A program made the translations under genes and the position numbers. DNA of 64,000 bases. It comes from Streptococcus sp. 29892 (GTDB lineage Bacteria > Bacillota > Bacilli > Lactobacillales > Streptococcaceae). Under the pieces are notes generated by a model. It saw only the letters and a program-made list of their open reading frames with translations. It did no database searches and was not told the DNA's origin. Where the stretch lies: the NCBI RefSeq assembly GCF_032594935.1, contig NZ_CP118734.1, positions 90,001-154,000 of the forward strand. The letters are read 5' to 3'. Positions 20,549 to 30,217 of the stretch are shown one piece after another; position 1 is the stretch's first letter; every line of letters begins with the position of its first letter.

Positions 20549-20830
20549 ATGAAAAAATTAATGAAATTGAAAAATAAAGCCTTCACATTGGTGGAAATGT
20601 TAGTAGTACTTCTCATTGTTAGTGTGCTTCTGCTCCTATTTGTGCCTAATTTGAGTAAGCAAAAAGAAGCGATTAAGGAGTCAGGAGGTGCAGCGGTTGT
20701 TAAGGTTGTAGAAAGCCAGATGGAGCTCTATGAATTAGAGCATGATAAGGAAGCAACGGTGGCAGACTTGCAGGCAGCTGGCTACATCACTGAAAAACAA
20801 GCAGAAGAGTATGCTAAGGCGAAAAAATAA
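20549..20830 (+). CDS. comGC: ComGC, major competence pseudopilin
   Basis: Type IV pilin-like protein, 93 residues. The prepilin cleavage site is NKAFTLVEML with Glu+5 after the Ala-Phe processing point, followed by a hydrophobic helix. It is the main subunit of the transformation pilus. One base separates it from comGB, and it overlaps comGD by 20 bp. Confidence 0.95.
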   Translation: MKKLMKLKNKAFTLVEMLVVLLIVSVLLLLFVPNLSKQKEAIKESGGAAVVKVVESQMELYELEHDKEATVADLQAAGYITEKQAEEYAKAKK

Positions 20831-21218
20831 GGCCTTCACTCTTCTAGAAAGCTTGCTGACCTTATTTGTCGTTAGTTTTTTAGCCGTTTCTTTGTCGGGA
20901 ACGGTGCAAACAGCCTTTCAGTCAGTTCAAGAAGAGATTTTCCTCTGGGAATTTGAAGCCATCTATAAAGACAGCCAGAAATTGGCAGCTAGTTCTCACC
21001 AGTCAATTAGCTTGACTATCGGCGAACAAGAAGTGACAAATGGTCATCAGGCTGTAGAGGTGCCCAGAAACGTAAAAGTATTGGAAGAGAAGACCATCCA
21101 ATTTGAAGAAAATGGAGGAAATTCCTCACTGTCTAACATTCGTTTTCGGCTTAGTCAAAAAATAGTCAAGTATCAATTATATATAGGGAGTGGTCGCTAT
21201 AAGAAAACAGAAGAATAA
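20811..21218 (+). CDS. comGD: ComGD, minor pseudopilin
   Basis: Prepilin-like protein of 135 residues with class III signal KNKAFTLLESLL. ATG 20811 (inside the comGC end) is chosen because the prepilin leader is then of normal length; the open frame extends upstream without homology. Minor pilus component, processed by the ComC peptidase. Confidence 0.92.
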   Translation: MLRRKNKAFTLLESLLTLFVVSFLAVSLSGTVQTAFQSVQEEIFLWEFEAIYKDSQKLAASSHQSISLTIGEQEVTNGHQAVEVPRNVKVLEEKTIQFEENGGNSSLSNIRFRLSQKIVKYQLYIGSGRYKKTEE

Positions 21219-21483
21219 GGCTTATATCTTGCTAGAAAGTTTAGTTGCCCTTGCGACCCTAGTGACTATTTGTAGCTTGATTTTGACTGCGGTAGATACA
21301 GGTCGCAGGCGACAGGCTTGGGAATTGGAACAACAGGAAGTTCTCAATCTAGCACAGATGGCTGTTCAGACCGAGCAAGATAGCCTAGCCTTAAACGGTG
21401 TTACAGTTCAGGTTCAACGAACAGTGGATAAGATGATTGTTTTCCACGAGGGAAAGGAGGTTTTATCGGTTGTTAAAAAGTAA
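21190..21483 (+). CDS. comGE: ComGE, minor pseudopilin
   Basis: 97 residues. The prepilin-like motif KNKAYILLESLVALATL is followed by a hydrophobic helix. Start GTG 21190 after ATAGGGAG. Overlaps comGD by 29 bp and comGF by 14 bp, a tightly coupled arrangement typical of this operon. Confidence 0.9.
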   Translation: MVAIRKQKNKAYILLESLVALATLVTICSLILTAVDTGRRRQAWELEQQEVLNLAQMAVQTEQDSLALNGVTVQVQRTVDKMIVFHEGKEVLSVVKK

Positions 21484-21904
21484 AATTCCTGCCTTTACTC
21501 TCCTGGAATGCTTGGTAGCCTTAGTCATCCTTTCAGGTAGCCTTTTGGTCTTTGAAGGCTTGTCAAAACTGCTGGTCCAAGAAGCGCATTACCAAAGGCA
21601 TACCATACAGAAGGAATGGCAGGTCTTTTCTAGCCAGTTGCGGTCGGAGTGGGACCAGGCGGACTTGGTCAAGGTTGAAAATGGCAAGGTCTATGTAGAC
21701 AAGGCTGGTCAGGCTTTGGCCTTTGGTAAGTCACGGTCGGATGATTTTCGGAAAACAAATGACAGGGGACAGGGCTACCAGCCCATGCTCTATCAGGTGG
21801 ACAGCGCAGCCATTTCCCAAGAAAACCAGCTGGTGCGCATCGACTTTAGCTTTAAAAACGGGGAGGAGCGGACCTTTATCTATGCTTTTAAAGAAAAAGG
21901 TTAG
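21470..21904 (+). CDS. comGF: ComGF, minor pseudopilin
   Basis: 144 residues if started at TTG 21470, which has GGAAAGGAGG at 9-bp spacing and puts the prepilin motif IPAFTLLECLVAL right after a short leader. An upstream TTG at 21437 is less likely. Predicted minor pilin needed for DNA uptake. Confidence 0.9.
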   Translation: MLKSKIPAFTLLECLVALVILSGSLLVFEGLSKLLVQEAHYQRHTIQKEWQVFSSQLRSEWDQADLVKVENGKVYVDKAGQALAFGKSRSDDFRKTNDRGQGYQPMLYQVDSAAISQENQLVRIDFSFKNGEERTFIYAFKEKG

Positions 21905-22397
21905 GGCTGGCATCCTGCTCTATGCCCTCTTGATGCTGGCAGTCTTTAGTCTCTTGCTTCAGTTTTATATCCACCGCCAAGAAGCCGAAAGTCGCTTAGT
22001 TCAGGTTGCGAGGCAAGAAACGACGGCCTACATCATGGCTCAGATGGTCTTGGACCAAGTCGAAGAGGACTTGCAAGAGCGTCAAGCGGTTGCTAAGGAG
22101 GAAGCTAGCCAAACAGATGAAAGGAAGGAAGATGACATAGTCGTTAGCGAGACTGTTGAGAAGAAGGAAGTAAAGGAGGCTCAATCAACTAAAGAAAGTC
22201 AAGAAACGATAGAAAAACCAGCTCAAACGAGTGTTAAGAAAAAGGAGGAAGGTAAACTGATAGAAGATAGGGGAACTATGTTATTTCAACAGGGTCAGGC
22301 TAGTTATCATGTTCAAAATCAACAAGTGTCAGTGTTGGTAGTATTAAGGGACGGAAGAGAGTATCGCTATCAATTTGGAATGAAAAGCCGAGATTGA
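21882..22397 (+). CDS. comGG: ComGG, minor pilus component
   Basis: 171 residues. Basic start KKKVRAG, one hydrophobic helix (GILLYALLMLAVFSLLLQF), then a highly charged Glu/Lys-rich linker (about 65-125) and a short C-terminal part. ATG 21882 overlaps comGF. Position and topology, more than strict homology, identify it. Last gene of the operon in this strain: the methyltransferase and ackA that normally follow are about 15 kb away. Confidence 0.85.
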   Translation: MLLKKKVRAGILLYALLMLAVFSLLLQFYIHRQEAESRLVQVARQETTAYIMAQMVLDQVEEDLQERQAVAKEEASQTDERKEDDIVVSETVEKKEVKEAQSTKESQETIEKPAQTSVKKKEEGKLIEDRGTMLFQQGQASYHVQNQQVSVLVVLRDGREYRYQFGMKSRD

Positions 22398-22496
22398 TTG
22401 AATAAAAAGTCTATTGCACCTTGCTTTCTCGCAAAAAGAGATAAAGGATATCTGTAGTCAATCCATACTGTTAGTGTGTGATGCAAGGTATTTTAC

Positions 22497-22549
22497 AACC
22501 GCACTTTATCGGTAGTCTTCTATTACCGTTAAAAGTGTGGTTTGTTTTT
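22497..22549 (+). terminator. Terminator at the left edge of the island
   Basis: Two-part stem: AACCGCACTTT/AAAGTGTGGTT outside and CGGTA/TACCG inside, then TTTGTTTTTAG. Probably ends comG transcription. Confidence 0.8.
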
Positions 22550-22576
22550 AGTAAGTTGATTTCAGCGAAAAAGTAT

Positions 22577-22606
22577 TTGAAAACACCTAAGGAAATATGT
22601 TATAAT
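22577..22606 (+). promoter_or_regulatory. Promoter of the GH25 repeat protein
   Basis: TTGAAA (22577-22582), an 18-bp spacer and TGTTATAAT (extended -10, TATAAT 22601-22606). Confidence 0.8.
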
Positions 22607-22635
22607 GACTTTGAATTCATAATAGGAGATGACGA

Positions 22636-24711
22636 ATGAGAAGCAAATATATAAAAAGTTTAGGACTCGGAGCTACTTGTTTACTAACGATGACTTTACC
22701 TGTTGCAGCAAACACTACTGAAACAAGTCAAAGTTCGGCTGTGTCGGAAACACAAGTTTCTACTACAGAGGCGACAAGTTCAGAAGTCTCAACGGTTGCA
22801 GAATCGAGTACAAATTCCTCAACTCAGGCTCAGACTGAGACCAGCACAGTTGCAACAGAAGAACCGAGAATTTCATTCCGATCAGTACCGGATACTGAAG
22901 AGGGTACTGCTAGTGAAGAAAGTTCAACAACAAGCAGTTCAACCTCAATAACTGCAACTCAGCCAGAGGCTACAACAGTTACACAAGCAACCGTTGAGCA
23001 GGCTTTGTATCGTCTCTATCAGCCGGACTTGCGTGTCCACCTGTATACGAAGGATGCAAATGAATATGCTGTTCTAGCAGGTCGTGGTTGGAGACAAGAA
23101 GGTGAGGCATGGAGATTTGTTTCAAATCAGGGAGAGCCGGTTTACCGTCTCTATCAACCGGATTTGCGTGTCCATCTGTATACGAAGGATGCCAACGAAT
23201 ATGCTGTCCTAGCAGGTCGTGGTTGGCGACAAGAGGGAGAAGCCTTCCGTTCTCACGGCAATATTCCGGTTTACCGTCTCTATCAACCGGATTTACGTGT
23301 CCATCTGTATACGAAGGATGCTAACGAATATGCTGTTCTAGCAGGTCGTGGTTGGCGACAGGAAGGGATTGCCTTCTACGGACTAGGAAGTGCAGGAAGT
23401 TCAAGTGCTCCAAACACACCTGCAGCTCCACAAGTTGAAAAGAAACCAACAGGAACTGTAAGTGTTCAGAATAAGAATTCTCAAAACGGGAATTTTGATA
23501 TCATTGTATCAAACGTTGATAGTCCTTTAGGTGTTAGCAGTGTTCTTGTACCAGTATGGTCAGATGAAAAAGGACAAGATGACTTGGTTTGGTACGAAGC
23601 TGCAAGACAGGCAGATGGAAGCTATAAAGTATCTGTCCAATCCAAAAACCATGGCTATAGCACTGGAGTCTATCAGGTTCATTTGTATCTTGTACAAACG
23701 GATGGGACAAAAATTGGTGTTTCTCCTTCTACCACAACTACAGTAGAAATAAAGGATACCGTTCCAAAAGCTACGGTTAGAATTGAGAATATTGACAGAA
23801 CCTATGGTTTCTTTGATGTTCGTATCACAGATTTATATGTTCCTAAAGGTATTGAATCCATCCAGGCATCTGTCTGGGCAGATGTTAGTGGTCAAAATGA
23901 TGTCCAGCATTATGAAGCGACAAAGCAATCTGATGGAAGTTATCTTGTACCCGTTCGAATCAGTAATCATAACTATGAACAAGGAAATTACAGCATCTCC
24001 TTATCCATAACTAGTCAGGGGCAAAAGCATAATGTTGCCCAAGCTAATGCCTCGATTAGTTATACGAAATCAGAGATTCCTAGATTTATCGATGTAAGTA
24101 GCCATAATGGAACCTTGTCGGTAGCTGACTACAAAACCTTGGCTGCCAATGGTATTTCAGGTGTTGTCGTTAAACTATCAGAGGCTGTAAGTTATTTAAA
24201 TCCTTATGCAGAAGGGCAGGTGAAAAATGCCTTAGCTGCAGGTCTCAAGGTTTCTGTTTATCACTATTCGCACTTCACGAGCAAGGAAGAGGCTAAAGCA
24301 GAGGCGCAATATTTTGTAGCTGCAGCCAAGAAACTCGGGCTTCCAACAAGTACTCTAATGGTTAATGATATTGAAGAGCATGCCACTCGTAAGAATATCA
24401 ATGAAAATATGAAGGCTTGGGAAGAAGAGATGCGTCACTTAGGCTATTCAAATCTCATTCACTATACTGGAGCTAGTTGGCTTGATGATAATTCTCTAGG
24501 AGTAGTTGGCCCGATTCAAACCAGTCAATTTGGAATGAGTAATTTCTGGGTAGCGCAATATCCATACTCTACTATGACCCCTGCACAAGCAATGTCTATG
24601 TCTCTACACGCACGGACAGCAGCATGGCAGTATACATCTAAGGCGGAATTGTTGCCAGGACGTTCCTTCTTTGATGTGAATTTAGATTATACAAATCGAT
24701 TTACTAAGTAG
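22636..24711 (+). CDS. Secreted GH25 lysozyme-like protein with DUF5648 and Bsp-like repeats
   Basis: Exported protein of 691 residues. Signal peptide 1-25; Ser/Thr-rich stalk about 26-120. Three near-identical repeats (YRLYQPDLRVHLYTKDANEY...RGWRQEG) start near residues 125, 170 and 213 (DNA 23008, 23143, 23272). Two GBS Bsp-like beta domains cover about 275-475. A C-terminal GH25 muramidase domain (about 480-691) has FIDVSSHNG and the acidic VNDIEEH. No LPxTG or choline-binding repeats, so the repeats may be the wall anchor (inference). Probably cuts peptidoglycan. Has its own promoter and terminator. Confidence 0.85.
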   Translation: MRSKYIKSLGLGATCLLTMTLPVAANTTETSQSSAVSETQVSTTEATSSEVSTVAESSTNSSTQAQTETSTVATEEPRISFRSVPDTEEGTASEESSTTSSSTSITATQPEATTVTQATVEQALYRLYQPDLRVHLYTKDANEYAVLAGRGWRQEGEAWRFVSNQGEPVYRLYQPDLRVHLYTKDANEYAVLAGRGWRQEGEAFRSHGNIPVYRLYQPDLRVHLYTKDANEYAVLAGRGWRQEGIAFYGLGSAGSSSAPNTPAAPQVEKKPTGTVSVQNKNSQNGNFDIIVSNVDSPLGVSSVLVPVWSDEKGQDDLVWYEAARQADGSYKVSVQSKNHGYSTGVYQVHLYLVQTDGTKIGVSPSTTTTVEIKDTVPKATVRIENIDRTYGFFDVRITDLYVPKGIESIQASVWADVSGQNDVQHYEATKQSDGSYLVPVRISNHNYEQGNYSISLSITSQGQKHNVAQANASISYTKSEIPRFIDVSSHNGTLSVADYKTLAANGISGVVVKLSEAVSYLNPYAEGQVKNALAAGLKVSVYHYSHFTSKEEAKAEAQYFVAAAKKLGLPTSTLMVNDIEEHATRKNINENMKAWEEEMRHLGYSNLIHYTGASWLDDNSLGVVGPIQTSQFGMSNFWVAQYPYSTMTPAQAMSMSLHARTAAWQYTSKAELLPGRSFFDVNLDYTNRFTK

Positions 24712-24729
24712 GAATGATTCCTGATTATA

Positions 24730-24786
24730 TAGCTCCACGGTTTCTGTGATGGATGTTTTCATTATCGGAACTAGTGGAGCTTTTAT
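24730..24786 (+). terminator. Terminator after the GH25 protein gene
   Basis: Stem AGCTCCAC/GTGGAGCT around a long loop, followed by TTTTATTG. Confidence 0.7.
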
Positions 24787-24828
24787 TGTGTCTATGCATT
24801 GCGCTCCCTTACTAGCGACAGTGTTATA

Positions 24829-24857
24829 TTGCAAGCAGCGTTAATTAAGTGTATAAT
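24829..24857 (+). promoter_or_regulatory. Promoter of the polysaccharide export operon
   Basis: TTGCAA (24829-24834), a 17-bp spacer and TATAAT (24852-24857), giving a leader of about 100 nt before the permease gene. Confidence 0.7.
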
Positions 24858-24964
24858 GTAGTGAGTTCGCTTTAGAAAAAACTTGTTCTATAGTGGGAAT
24901 TGAGATGTATTTTTCTCAGAGGAATAGGATTTTATAGAACTGTTATAATCGAAAGGAAAAAGGT

Positions 24965-25768
24965 ATGGATTTATTTTCCACAAAAAATCGAATTCTTTTA
25001 AAAGAATTGATTAAAACAGACTTTAAATTACGCTATCAAGGGTCGGTAATTGGCTATCTTTGGTCAATTCTAAAGCCCTTGATGTTGTTTGCTATTATGT
25101 ACGTTGTTTTCATTCACTTTCTAAGATTAGGTAGTGACGTTCCGCATTTTCCGGTTGCCTTATTGTTAGGGAATGTTATCTGGTCCTTCTTTTCAGAGGC
25201 CACCAATATGGGAATGGTTTCCATTGTTACACGTGGAGACTTATTGAGGAAGTTAAACTTTTCTAAGGAGATTATAGTGCTCTCTTCAGTATTTGGTGCG
25301 GCAATCAATTTCTCCATCAATTTATTAGTTGTGTTGATTTTTTCTCTATTTAATGGTGTACAGTTCACATGGACGGTTGTGATGGCTCTCCCTCTATTTG
25401 TTGAGCTCTTTTTGTTGGCGACAGGGATTGCTTTGATACTCTCTACCCTCTTTGTTCGTTTTCGTGACTTAGCACAAATTTGGGAAGTGGTGATGCAGGC
25501 AGGGATGTATGCAACCCCAATTATCTACTCCCTATCGTTTGTGATGGACCAGAGCGTATTGGCAGCTAAGTTGATGATGCTAAATCCGATGGCTCAAATT
25601 ATTCAAGATATGCGCTATTTTGTTATCGACAAAGCCAATTTGCCTGTTTGGCAGGTTATTAACAATAAGGTGATTGTGCTGATACCATATCTCATCCCTC
25701 TAATCGTCTTTGCAATTGGGGTGACTGTGTTTGGAAAATATTCTAAGAAATTTGCGGAGATTCTCTAA
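24965..25768 (+). CDS. ABC-2 type polysaccharide export permease (Wzm/TagG/RgpC-like)
   Basis: Membrane permease of 267 residues with about six hydrophobic segments and the ABC-2 signature near the N-terminus (FKLRYQGSVIGYLWSILKPL). The family exports undecaprenyl-linked polysaccharides such as rhamnans, teichoic acids and O-antigens. Its stop overlaps the ATG of the ATPase gene (TAATG), so the two are coupled. First gene of the island's polysaccharide operon. The substrate cannot be read from the sequence; the RgpF-like neighbour suggests a rhamnose-containing polymer. Confidence 0.9.
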   Translation: MDLFSTKNRILLKELIKTDFKLRYQGSVIGYLWSILKPLMLFAIMYVVFIHFLRLGSDVPHFPVALLLGNVIWSFFSEATNMGMVSIVTRGDLLRKLNFSKEIIVLSSVFGAAINFSINLLVVLIFSLFNGVQFTWTVVMALPLFVELFLLATGIALILSTLFVRFRDLAQIWEVVMQAGMYATPIIYSLSFVMDQSVLAAKLMMLNPMAQIIQDMRYFVIDKANLPVWQVINNKVIVLIPYLIPLIVFAIGVTVFGKYSKKFAEIL

Positions 25769-27006
25769 TGACAGAAAAAAATATTGCAGTAAAGGTTGAT
25801 CATGTCAGTAAGTTTTTTAAATTGCCGACAGAAGCTAGTCAGAGTCTGCGTACAACCATGGTCAATCGTTTTAAAGGAATCAAGGGTTACAAAGAGCAGC
25901 ATGTATTGAAGGATATTTCTTTTGAGGTTGAAAAAGGTGACTTCTTTGGTATTTTGGGGCGAAATGGATCAGGTAAATCAACGCTTTTAAAAATTATTTC
26001 ACAGATTTATGTTCCAGAACACGGGACAGTGACCGTAAATGGGAAATTGGTTTCTTTTATTGAACTTGGAGTTGGTTTCAATCCTGAATTAACAGGGCGT
26101 GAGAATGTGTACCTAAATGGCGCTCTTCTTGGTTTTTCACGTGAAGAAATTGATGCCATGTATGATGATATCGTTGATTTTGCAGAATTACGTGAATTCA
26201 TGAACCAAAAACTTAAAAACTATTCTAGCGGGATGCAGGTTCGTCTAGCGTTTTCTGTAGCCATCAAGGCCCAAGGAGATGTTCTCATATTGGATGAAGT
26301 GTTGGCGGTGGGCGATGAAGCCTTCCAAAGAAAATGTAACGATTATTTCCAAGAACGGAAGAAAAGCGGAAAGACAACCATTCTGGTTACCCATGATATG
26401 GGTGCAGTTAAGAAATATTGCAACAAGGCCGTCTTGATTGAACATGGCTTGGTAAAGGCTATTGGAAACCCAGAAAATGTGGCCAATCAATATAGTTTTG
26501 ACAATACTGTAACAGTTCAACAAGAACATTTAGAGGAAGAAAAAGGCGTAGATTCTGAATCCGCAGAAGCAAAAGAAGTGCAATTGGTTGAGAATTTTAA
26601 GTTGGATTTATTAAGTCCAAACCAGATTTCCCCTAAAGATACCATTCATTTTAGAATGGAATATACTGTTTTACAAGATATTGAGACCTATATGGCACTC
26701 TCTCTGACAGACATTGACCGCAACATTTGGATTTATAATGATAATTCAATGAACCAACTACAATCAGGGAAAGGCAAAAAAGTAGTAAACTACTCTTGTT
26801 CATTGCCTAATGTTAATGATTTGAAACTAAAGTTGGAAGTCACGGTGCGTGATAAAGACGGTAAGATGCTGGCTTTTTCAGATGCGACGCAGACACCGAT
26901 TATCATGGTGAATCGAACAGATATTGCACCAGATGATATTTCAGCTTTAGATTCAGCAAGTGGTCTCATTCAACGAAATGGTAACTGGACTTTTGAAAAT
27001 AACTAG
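25768..27006 (+). CDS. ABC polysaccharide export ATPase with C-terminal Wzt-like domain
   Basis: 412 residues. The nucleotide-binding domain (about 5-245) has Walker A GRNGSGKS, signature YSSGMQVRLAF and Walker B VLILDE. After an acidic linker (about 250-275) a beta-rich domain (about 280-400) follows, like the Wzt-C domain that recognises the non-reducing end of the exported glycan in some systems. That would mean export is tied to a terminal modification, perhaps added by one of the neighbours (inference). Confidence 0.9.
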   Translation: MTEKNIAVKVDHVSKFFKLPTEASQSLRTTMVNRFKGIKGYKEQHVLKDISFEVEKGDFFGILGRNGSGKSTLLKIISQIYVPEHGTVTVNGKLVSFIELGVGFNPELTGRENVYLNGALLGFSREEIDAMYDDIVDFAELREFMNQKLKNYSSGMQVRLAFSVAIKAQGDVLILDEVLAVGDEAFQRKCNDYFQERKKSGKTTILVTHDMGAVKKYCNKAVLIEHGLVKAIGNPENVANQYSFDNTVTVQQEHLEEEKGVDSESAEAKEVQLVENFKLDLLSPNQISPKDTIHFRMEYTVLQDIETYMALSLTDIDRNIWIYNDNSMNQLQSGKGKKVVNYSCSLPNVNDLKLKLEVTVRDKDGKMLAFSDATQTPIIMVNRTDIAPDDISALDSASGLIQRNGNWTFENN

Positions 27007-27020
27007 ATAGAGGATGAATG

Positions 27021-28427
27021 ATGGGACAACCAATAGTATCAATCATTTGCACGGTTTATAATAAGGCTCCGTGGTTAGAGAGGGTTATCGAAGGCTTTCT
27101 AGCACAAGAAACAAGCTTTGAAGTTGAAATTATTCTTGTTGATGACTGTTCGACGGATTCGTCCAGAGATATCATTAGATCGTATCAAAACCAATATCCA
27201 GAAAAGATTCAAGCGATTTTCCATGAAGAGAACCAGGGAATCTCACGGACATGGGTGTCCGCCTGTCTAAAAGCAAAGGGTAAATACATTGCTCGTTGTG
27301 ATGGGGATGATTTTTGGTTAGATCCATACAAGCTTCAGAAACAGGTGACCCTACTAGAAGAACACCCAGAAGCCAAGTGGTCCAATACAGATTTTGATAT
27401 CTATGATGAAAATGGACAGCTGGTGTCCAGAGCAGGTTTTGCTAGTGGAAGTATTCCCTTAGCGGATACCTATGCTAAAATGTTAGCGACTCGTGGGTTT
27501 ACCATGGCTTCGACTTGGCTTGTAGAGAGAGAATTGATGCTAGAGGTTAATCAGGAACTAGATTTGACCACTGCTGACGATACCTTTAATTTACAGCTCG
27601 ATTTATTTCAACGAACACAATTGTTGTTCTTGCCAGAAGTTACAGTTGCCTATACGATTAACCAAGGCTCTGACTCGCGACCGGTAGACTTTTCTAAAAT
27701 AGAGAATCGTTTCCATACCTTGTTGGAGACTCAGAAATTCTATCTAGATAAATATCCATCTAGTCATTATCGAGAAATGCTTGATATTCTTTTAGAACGA
27801 AATAACAACTACGAAGTTGTCTTGACAAAAAAAGAACGTGGTCTTGCGCAAGTTGGTATTCAAGAAGTCACTATCTATTTCGACACGGATGGATCTGGAT
27901 TTTGTCAAGAAAATATCTTACGCTATCCTTTGTTGAAGCAGGATGAGATTCGATTTAGCTTGCCTGATAACTGCCAACGAGTGCGTATTGACCTATCAGA
28001 ACAACCAAGTTTTTACCGAAATATTTCATTGGTGAGTCAAAAGGAGCGAACAACCCTTCTACCAGCTTACACCAATGGCGTATTGGTTGGAGACATGGTG
28101 TTGTTTACACAACAAGATCCGCAATTGATCTATGAAACCTCGTTTTTATATGGTTCAGAATTTACACTAAATTATACTATCTGTGAATTGGATGATCTGC
28201 AGTCCCCAGACTATGTTGCTAAGATTTTGGGAGAGCAGCTAGTTGAATTCCGGAAGAAAGCCATAGAGGGAGAGCGATTAGAGCGGCAGCTTCGTGAAAG
28301 TGAAGCCCTTATTAGCCGACAACAAAAAGAGATTGAAAATCTTACTATCTCATACCATGCAGTTGTTGGCTCACGACGTTGGATTATTCCAACAAAGATT
28401 ATCAATTTTTTTAGGAGAAAAAAATGA
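27021..28427 (+). CDS. GT2 family glycosyltransferase
   Basis: 468 residues. N-terminal GT-A domain (PIVSIICTVYNKAPWLERVIEGF, then DDCSTDSS and the metal-binding DGDDFW near 95). Residues about 290-400 look beta-rich, and the end is a coiled coil (about 405-445) with a basic tail VGSRRWIIPTKIINFFRRKK like those of rhamnan-cluster transferases. ATG 27021 has GAGG at 7 bp; the adjacent ATG 27018 is an alternative. Overlaps the next gene by 4 bp. Sugar donor and acceptor unknown. Confidence 0.88.
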   Translation: MGQPIVSIICTVYNKAPWLERVIEGFLAQETSFEVEIILVDDCSTDSSRDIIRSYQNQYPEKIQAIFHEENQGISRTWVSACLKAKGKYIARCDGDDFWLDPYKLQKQVTLLEEHPEAKWSNTDFDIYDENGQLVSRAGFASGSIPLADTYAKMLATRGFTMASTWLVERELMLEVNQELDLTTADDTFNLQLDLFQRTQLLFLPEVTVAYTINQGSDSRPVDFSKIENRFHTLLETQKFYLDKYPSSHYREMLDILLERNNNYEVVLTKKERGLAQVGIQEVTIYFDTDGSGFCQENILRYPLLKQDEIRFSLPDNCQRVRIDLSEQPSFYRNISLVSQKERTTLLPAYTNGVLVGDMVLFTQQDPQLIYETSFLYGSEFTLNYTICELDDLQSPDYVAKILGEQLVEFRKKAIEGERLERQLRESEALISRQQKEIENLTISYHAVVGSRRWIIPTKIINFFRRKK

Positions 28428-30166
28428 AGCGTTTGCTTTTGTATGTCCATTTTAATAAATATGGACAGCTTAGTTCCCATGTCCAATATCAATTAGAAGC
28501 CATGCGTTCGCTCTTCTCAAAGGTTGTATTTATTAGTAATAGTCCGCTTTCAGAAGAGGACGAAACTGTTCTCAGACAGTCTTTTTTGGTAGATGAAGTT
28601 ATTCGCCGAGAGAATATTGGCTTTGATTTTGCTGCTTGGCGTGATGGGATGACAAGTATAGGCTTCGAGGAGCTAAAGCACTACGATTCACTGACCCTAA
28701 TGAATGACACCTGTTTTGGGCCGCTGTGGGATATGTCAGAGCTTTATCAACGGTATGAGGAAGATGAAACGATTGATTTTTGGGGGATGACCAATTTCCG
28801 AGAAACCAAACAGTTTCGTGAGCATATTCAGAGCTACTACTTAACCTTTTCAAATAAGGTAGTTCAATCAACAGCCTTTCAAGAATTTTGGAAAAGTGTG
28901 CAAAACTTTACAAATGTTCAGGATGTTATTGACCATTATGAAACACAAGTTACGACAAACCTACTTGAAGCAGGTTTTCGTTATCAGACGGTCTTTAATA
29001 CAGTAGAAGAAGATACTGCAGGAATGCTGCATCCAGATTTTTCTTACTACAATCCGACAGCTATTTTGAAGCATCGGGTACCCTTTATTAAGGTTAAAAC
29101 CATTGATGGGAACCAACATATAACGCCTTATATTTTAAAAGAGATTGCCGAAAAATCAGATTATCCAGTTGATTTAATCGTGTCACATATGTCCAAAATC
29201 AACTACCCTGATTTTAAGTACCTTTTGGCACAAAAATACCTAAAACCAGGTCAAGAGCCTTATTCTAACGACGGAAGAGTAGCTATTCATTTACATGTAT
29301 TTTATGTAGACCTCTTGCAGGAATTTTTAACAGCTTTCGACTCCTTTAATTTTAGTTACGACTTGTTCATAACCACAGATCAAGAGAATAAGGTAGCTGA
29401 GATAGAGGCGATACTATCTGAAAATGGAAGGCAGGCTCAGATTTTTGTAACGGGAAATATTGGTCGCGATGTACTACCTATGTTGAAACTGAAGGAGCAA
29501 TTGCAGACCTATACCTATGTTGGACATTTCCATACCAAAAAATCCAAAGAAGCAGACTTCTGGGCGGGAGAGTCTTGGCGGAAAGAGTTGATAGCTATGT
29601 TGGTAGAACCAGCAAATGATATTCTAGCCAATCTGGAACAACAGTCTGATTTAGGGCTAGTGATTGCAGATATCCCAACCTTTTTCCGTTTTAATAAAAT
29701 AGTCGATGCCTATAATGAGAATAGGATCGCTCCAGCCATGAATGAGTTGTGGCAGAAAATGGGGATGCAGAAACAGATAGATTTTAATGCTCTTCATACT
29801 TTTGTGATGTCCTATGGAACCTATGTGTGGTTTAAATACGATGCCTTACAGTCACTCTTTGATTTAAACCTAACCGATGCAGATGTGCCAGCAGAGCCCT
29901 TGCCACAAAATTCTATTCTCCATGCCATCGAACGCTTATTGGTTTATATTGCCTGGGATAAAAACTATGATTTCCGTATTGTTAAAAATCCCATCGAATT
30001 AACAGCCTTTATTGATAATAAATTGCTTAATGAGCGGGCGGATGCTCTGCCTCACACCTATGTAAACTTTGATCACATTGGTGGGATTAGAGGCGCCTTA
30101 AAATATATTATCATTGGTCCATTACGAGCTATTAAGTATATTATTCGACGTCTGATGACCAAATGA
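28424..30166 (+). CDS. RgpF-like rhamnan synthesis protein
   Basis: 580 residues, soluble, with two halves that both resemble the rhamnan synthesis F family (LLLYVHFNKYGQLSSHVQYQL at the N-terminus; LHVFYVDLLQEFL and GNIGRDVLPML in the second half). RgpF proteins act in assembly or side-chain addition of rhamnose-glucose polysaccharides. ATG 28424 overlaps the upstream stop. A short basic hydrophobic C-terminus (YIIIGPLRAIKYIIRRL) may touch the membrane. It is not a copy of a whole rgp/gac operon, since no rmlD or RgpA/B homologues are nearby. Confidence 0.88.
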   Translation: MKRLLLYVHFNKYGQLSSHVQYQLEAMRSLFSKVVFISNSPLSEEDETVLRQSFLVDEVIRRENIGFDFAAWRDGMTSIGFEELKHYDSLTLMNDTCFGPLWDMSELYQRYEEDETIDFWGMTNFRETKQFREHIQSYYLTFSNKVVQSTAFQEFWKSVQNFTNVQDVIDHYETQVTTNLLEAGFRYQTVFNTVEEDTAGMLHPDFSYYNPTAILKHRVPFIKVKTIDGNQHITPYILKEIAEKSDYPVDLIVSHMSKINYPDFKYLLAQKYLKPGQEPYSNDGRVAIHLHVFYVDLLQEFLTAFDSFNFSYDLFITTDQENKVAEIEAILSENGRQAQIFVTGNIGRDVLPMLKLKEQLQTYTYVGHFHTKKSKEADFWAGESWRKELIAMLVEPANDILANLEQQSDLGLVIADIPTFFRFNKIVDAYNENRIAPAMNELWQKMGMQKQIDFNALHTFVMSYGTYVWFKYDALQSLFDLNLTDADVPAEPLPQNSILHAIERLLVYIAWDKNYDFRIVKNPIELTAFIDNKLLNERADALPHTYVNFDHIGGIRGALKYIIIGPLRAIKYIIRRLMTK

Positions 30167-30217
30167 TAGAGGAAATCAGTTTGATGAGCAGGATAGTTAA
30201 GTGTAAAAAGGTAAGAT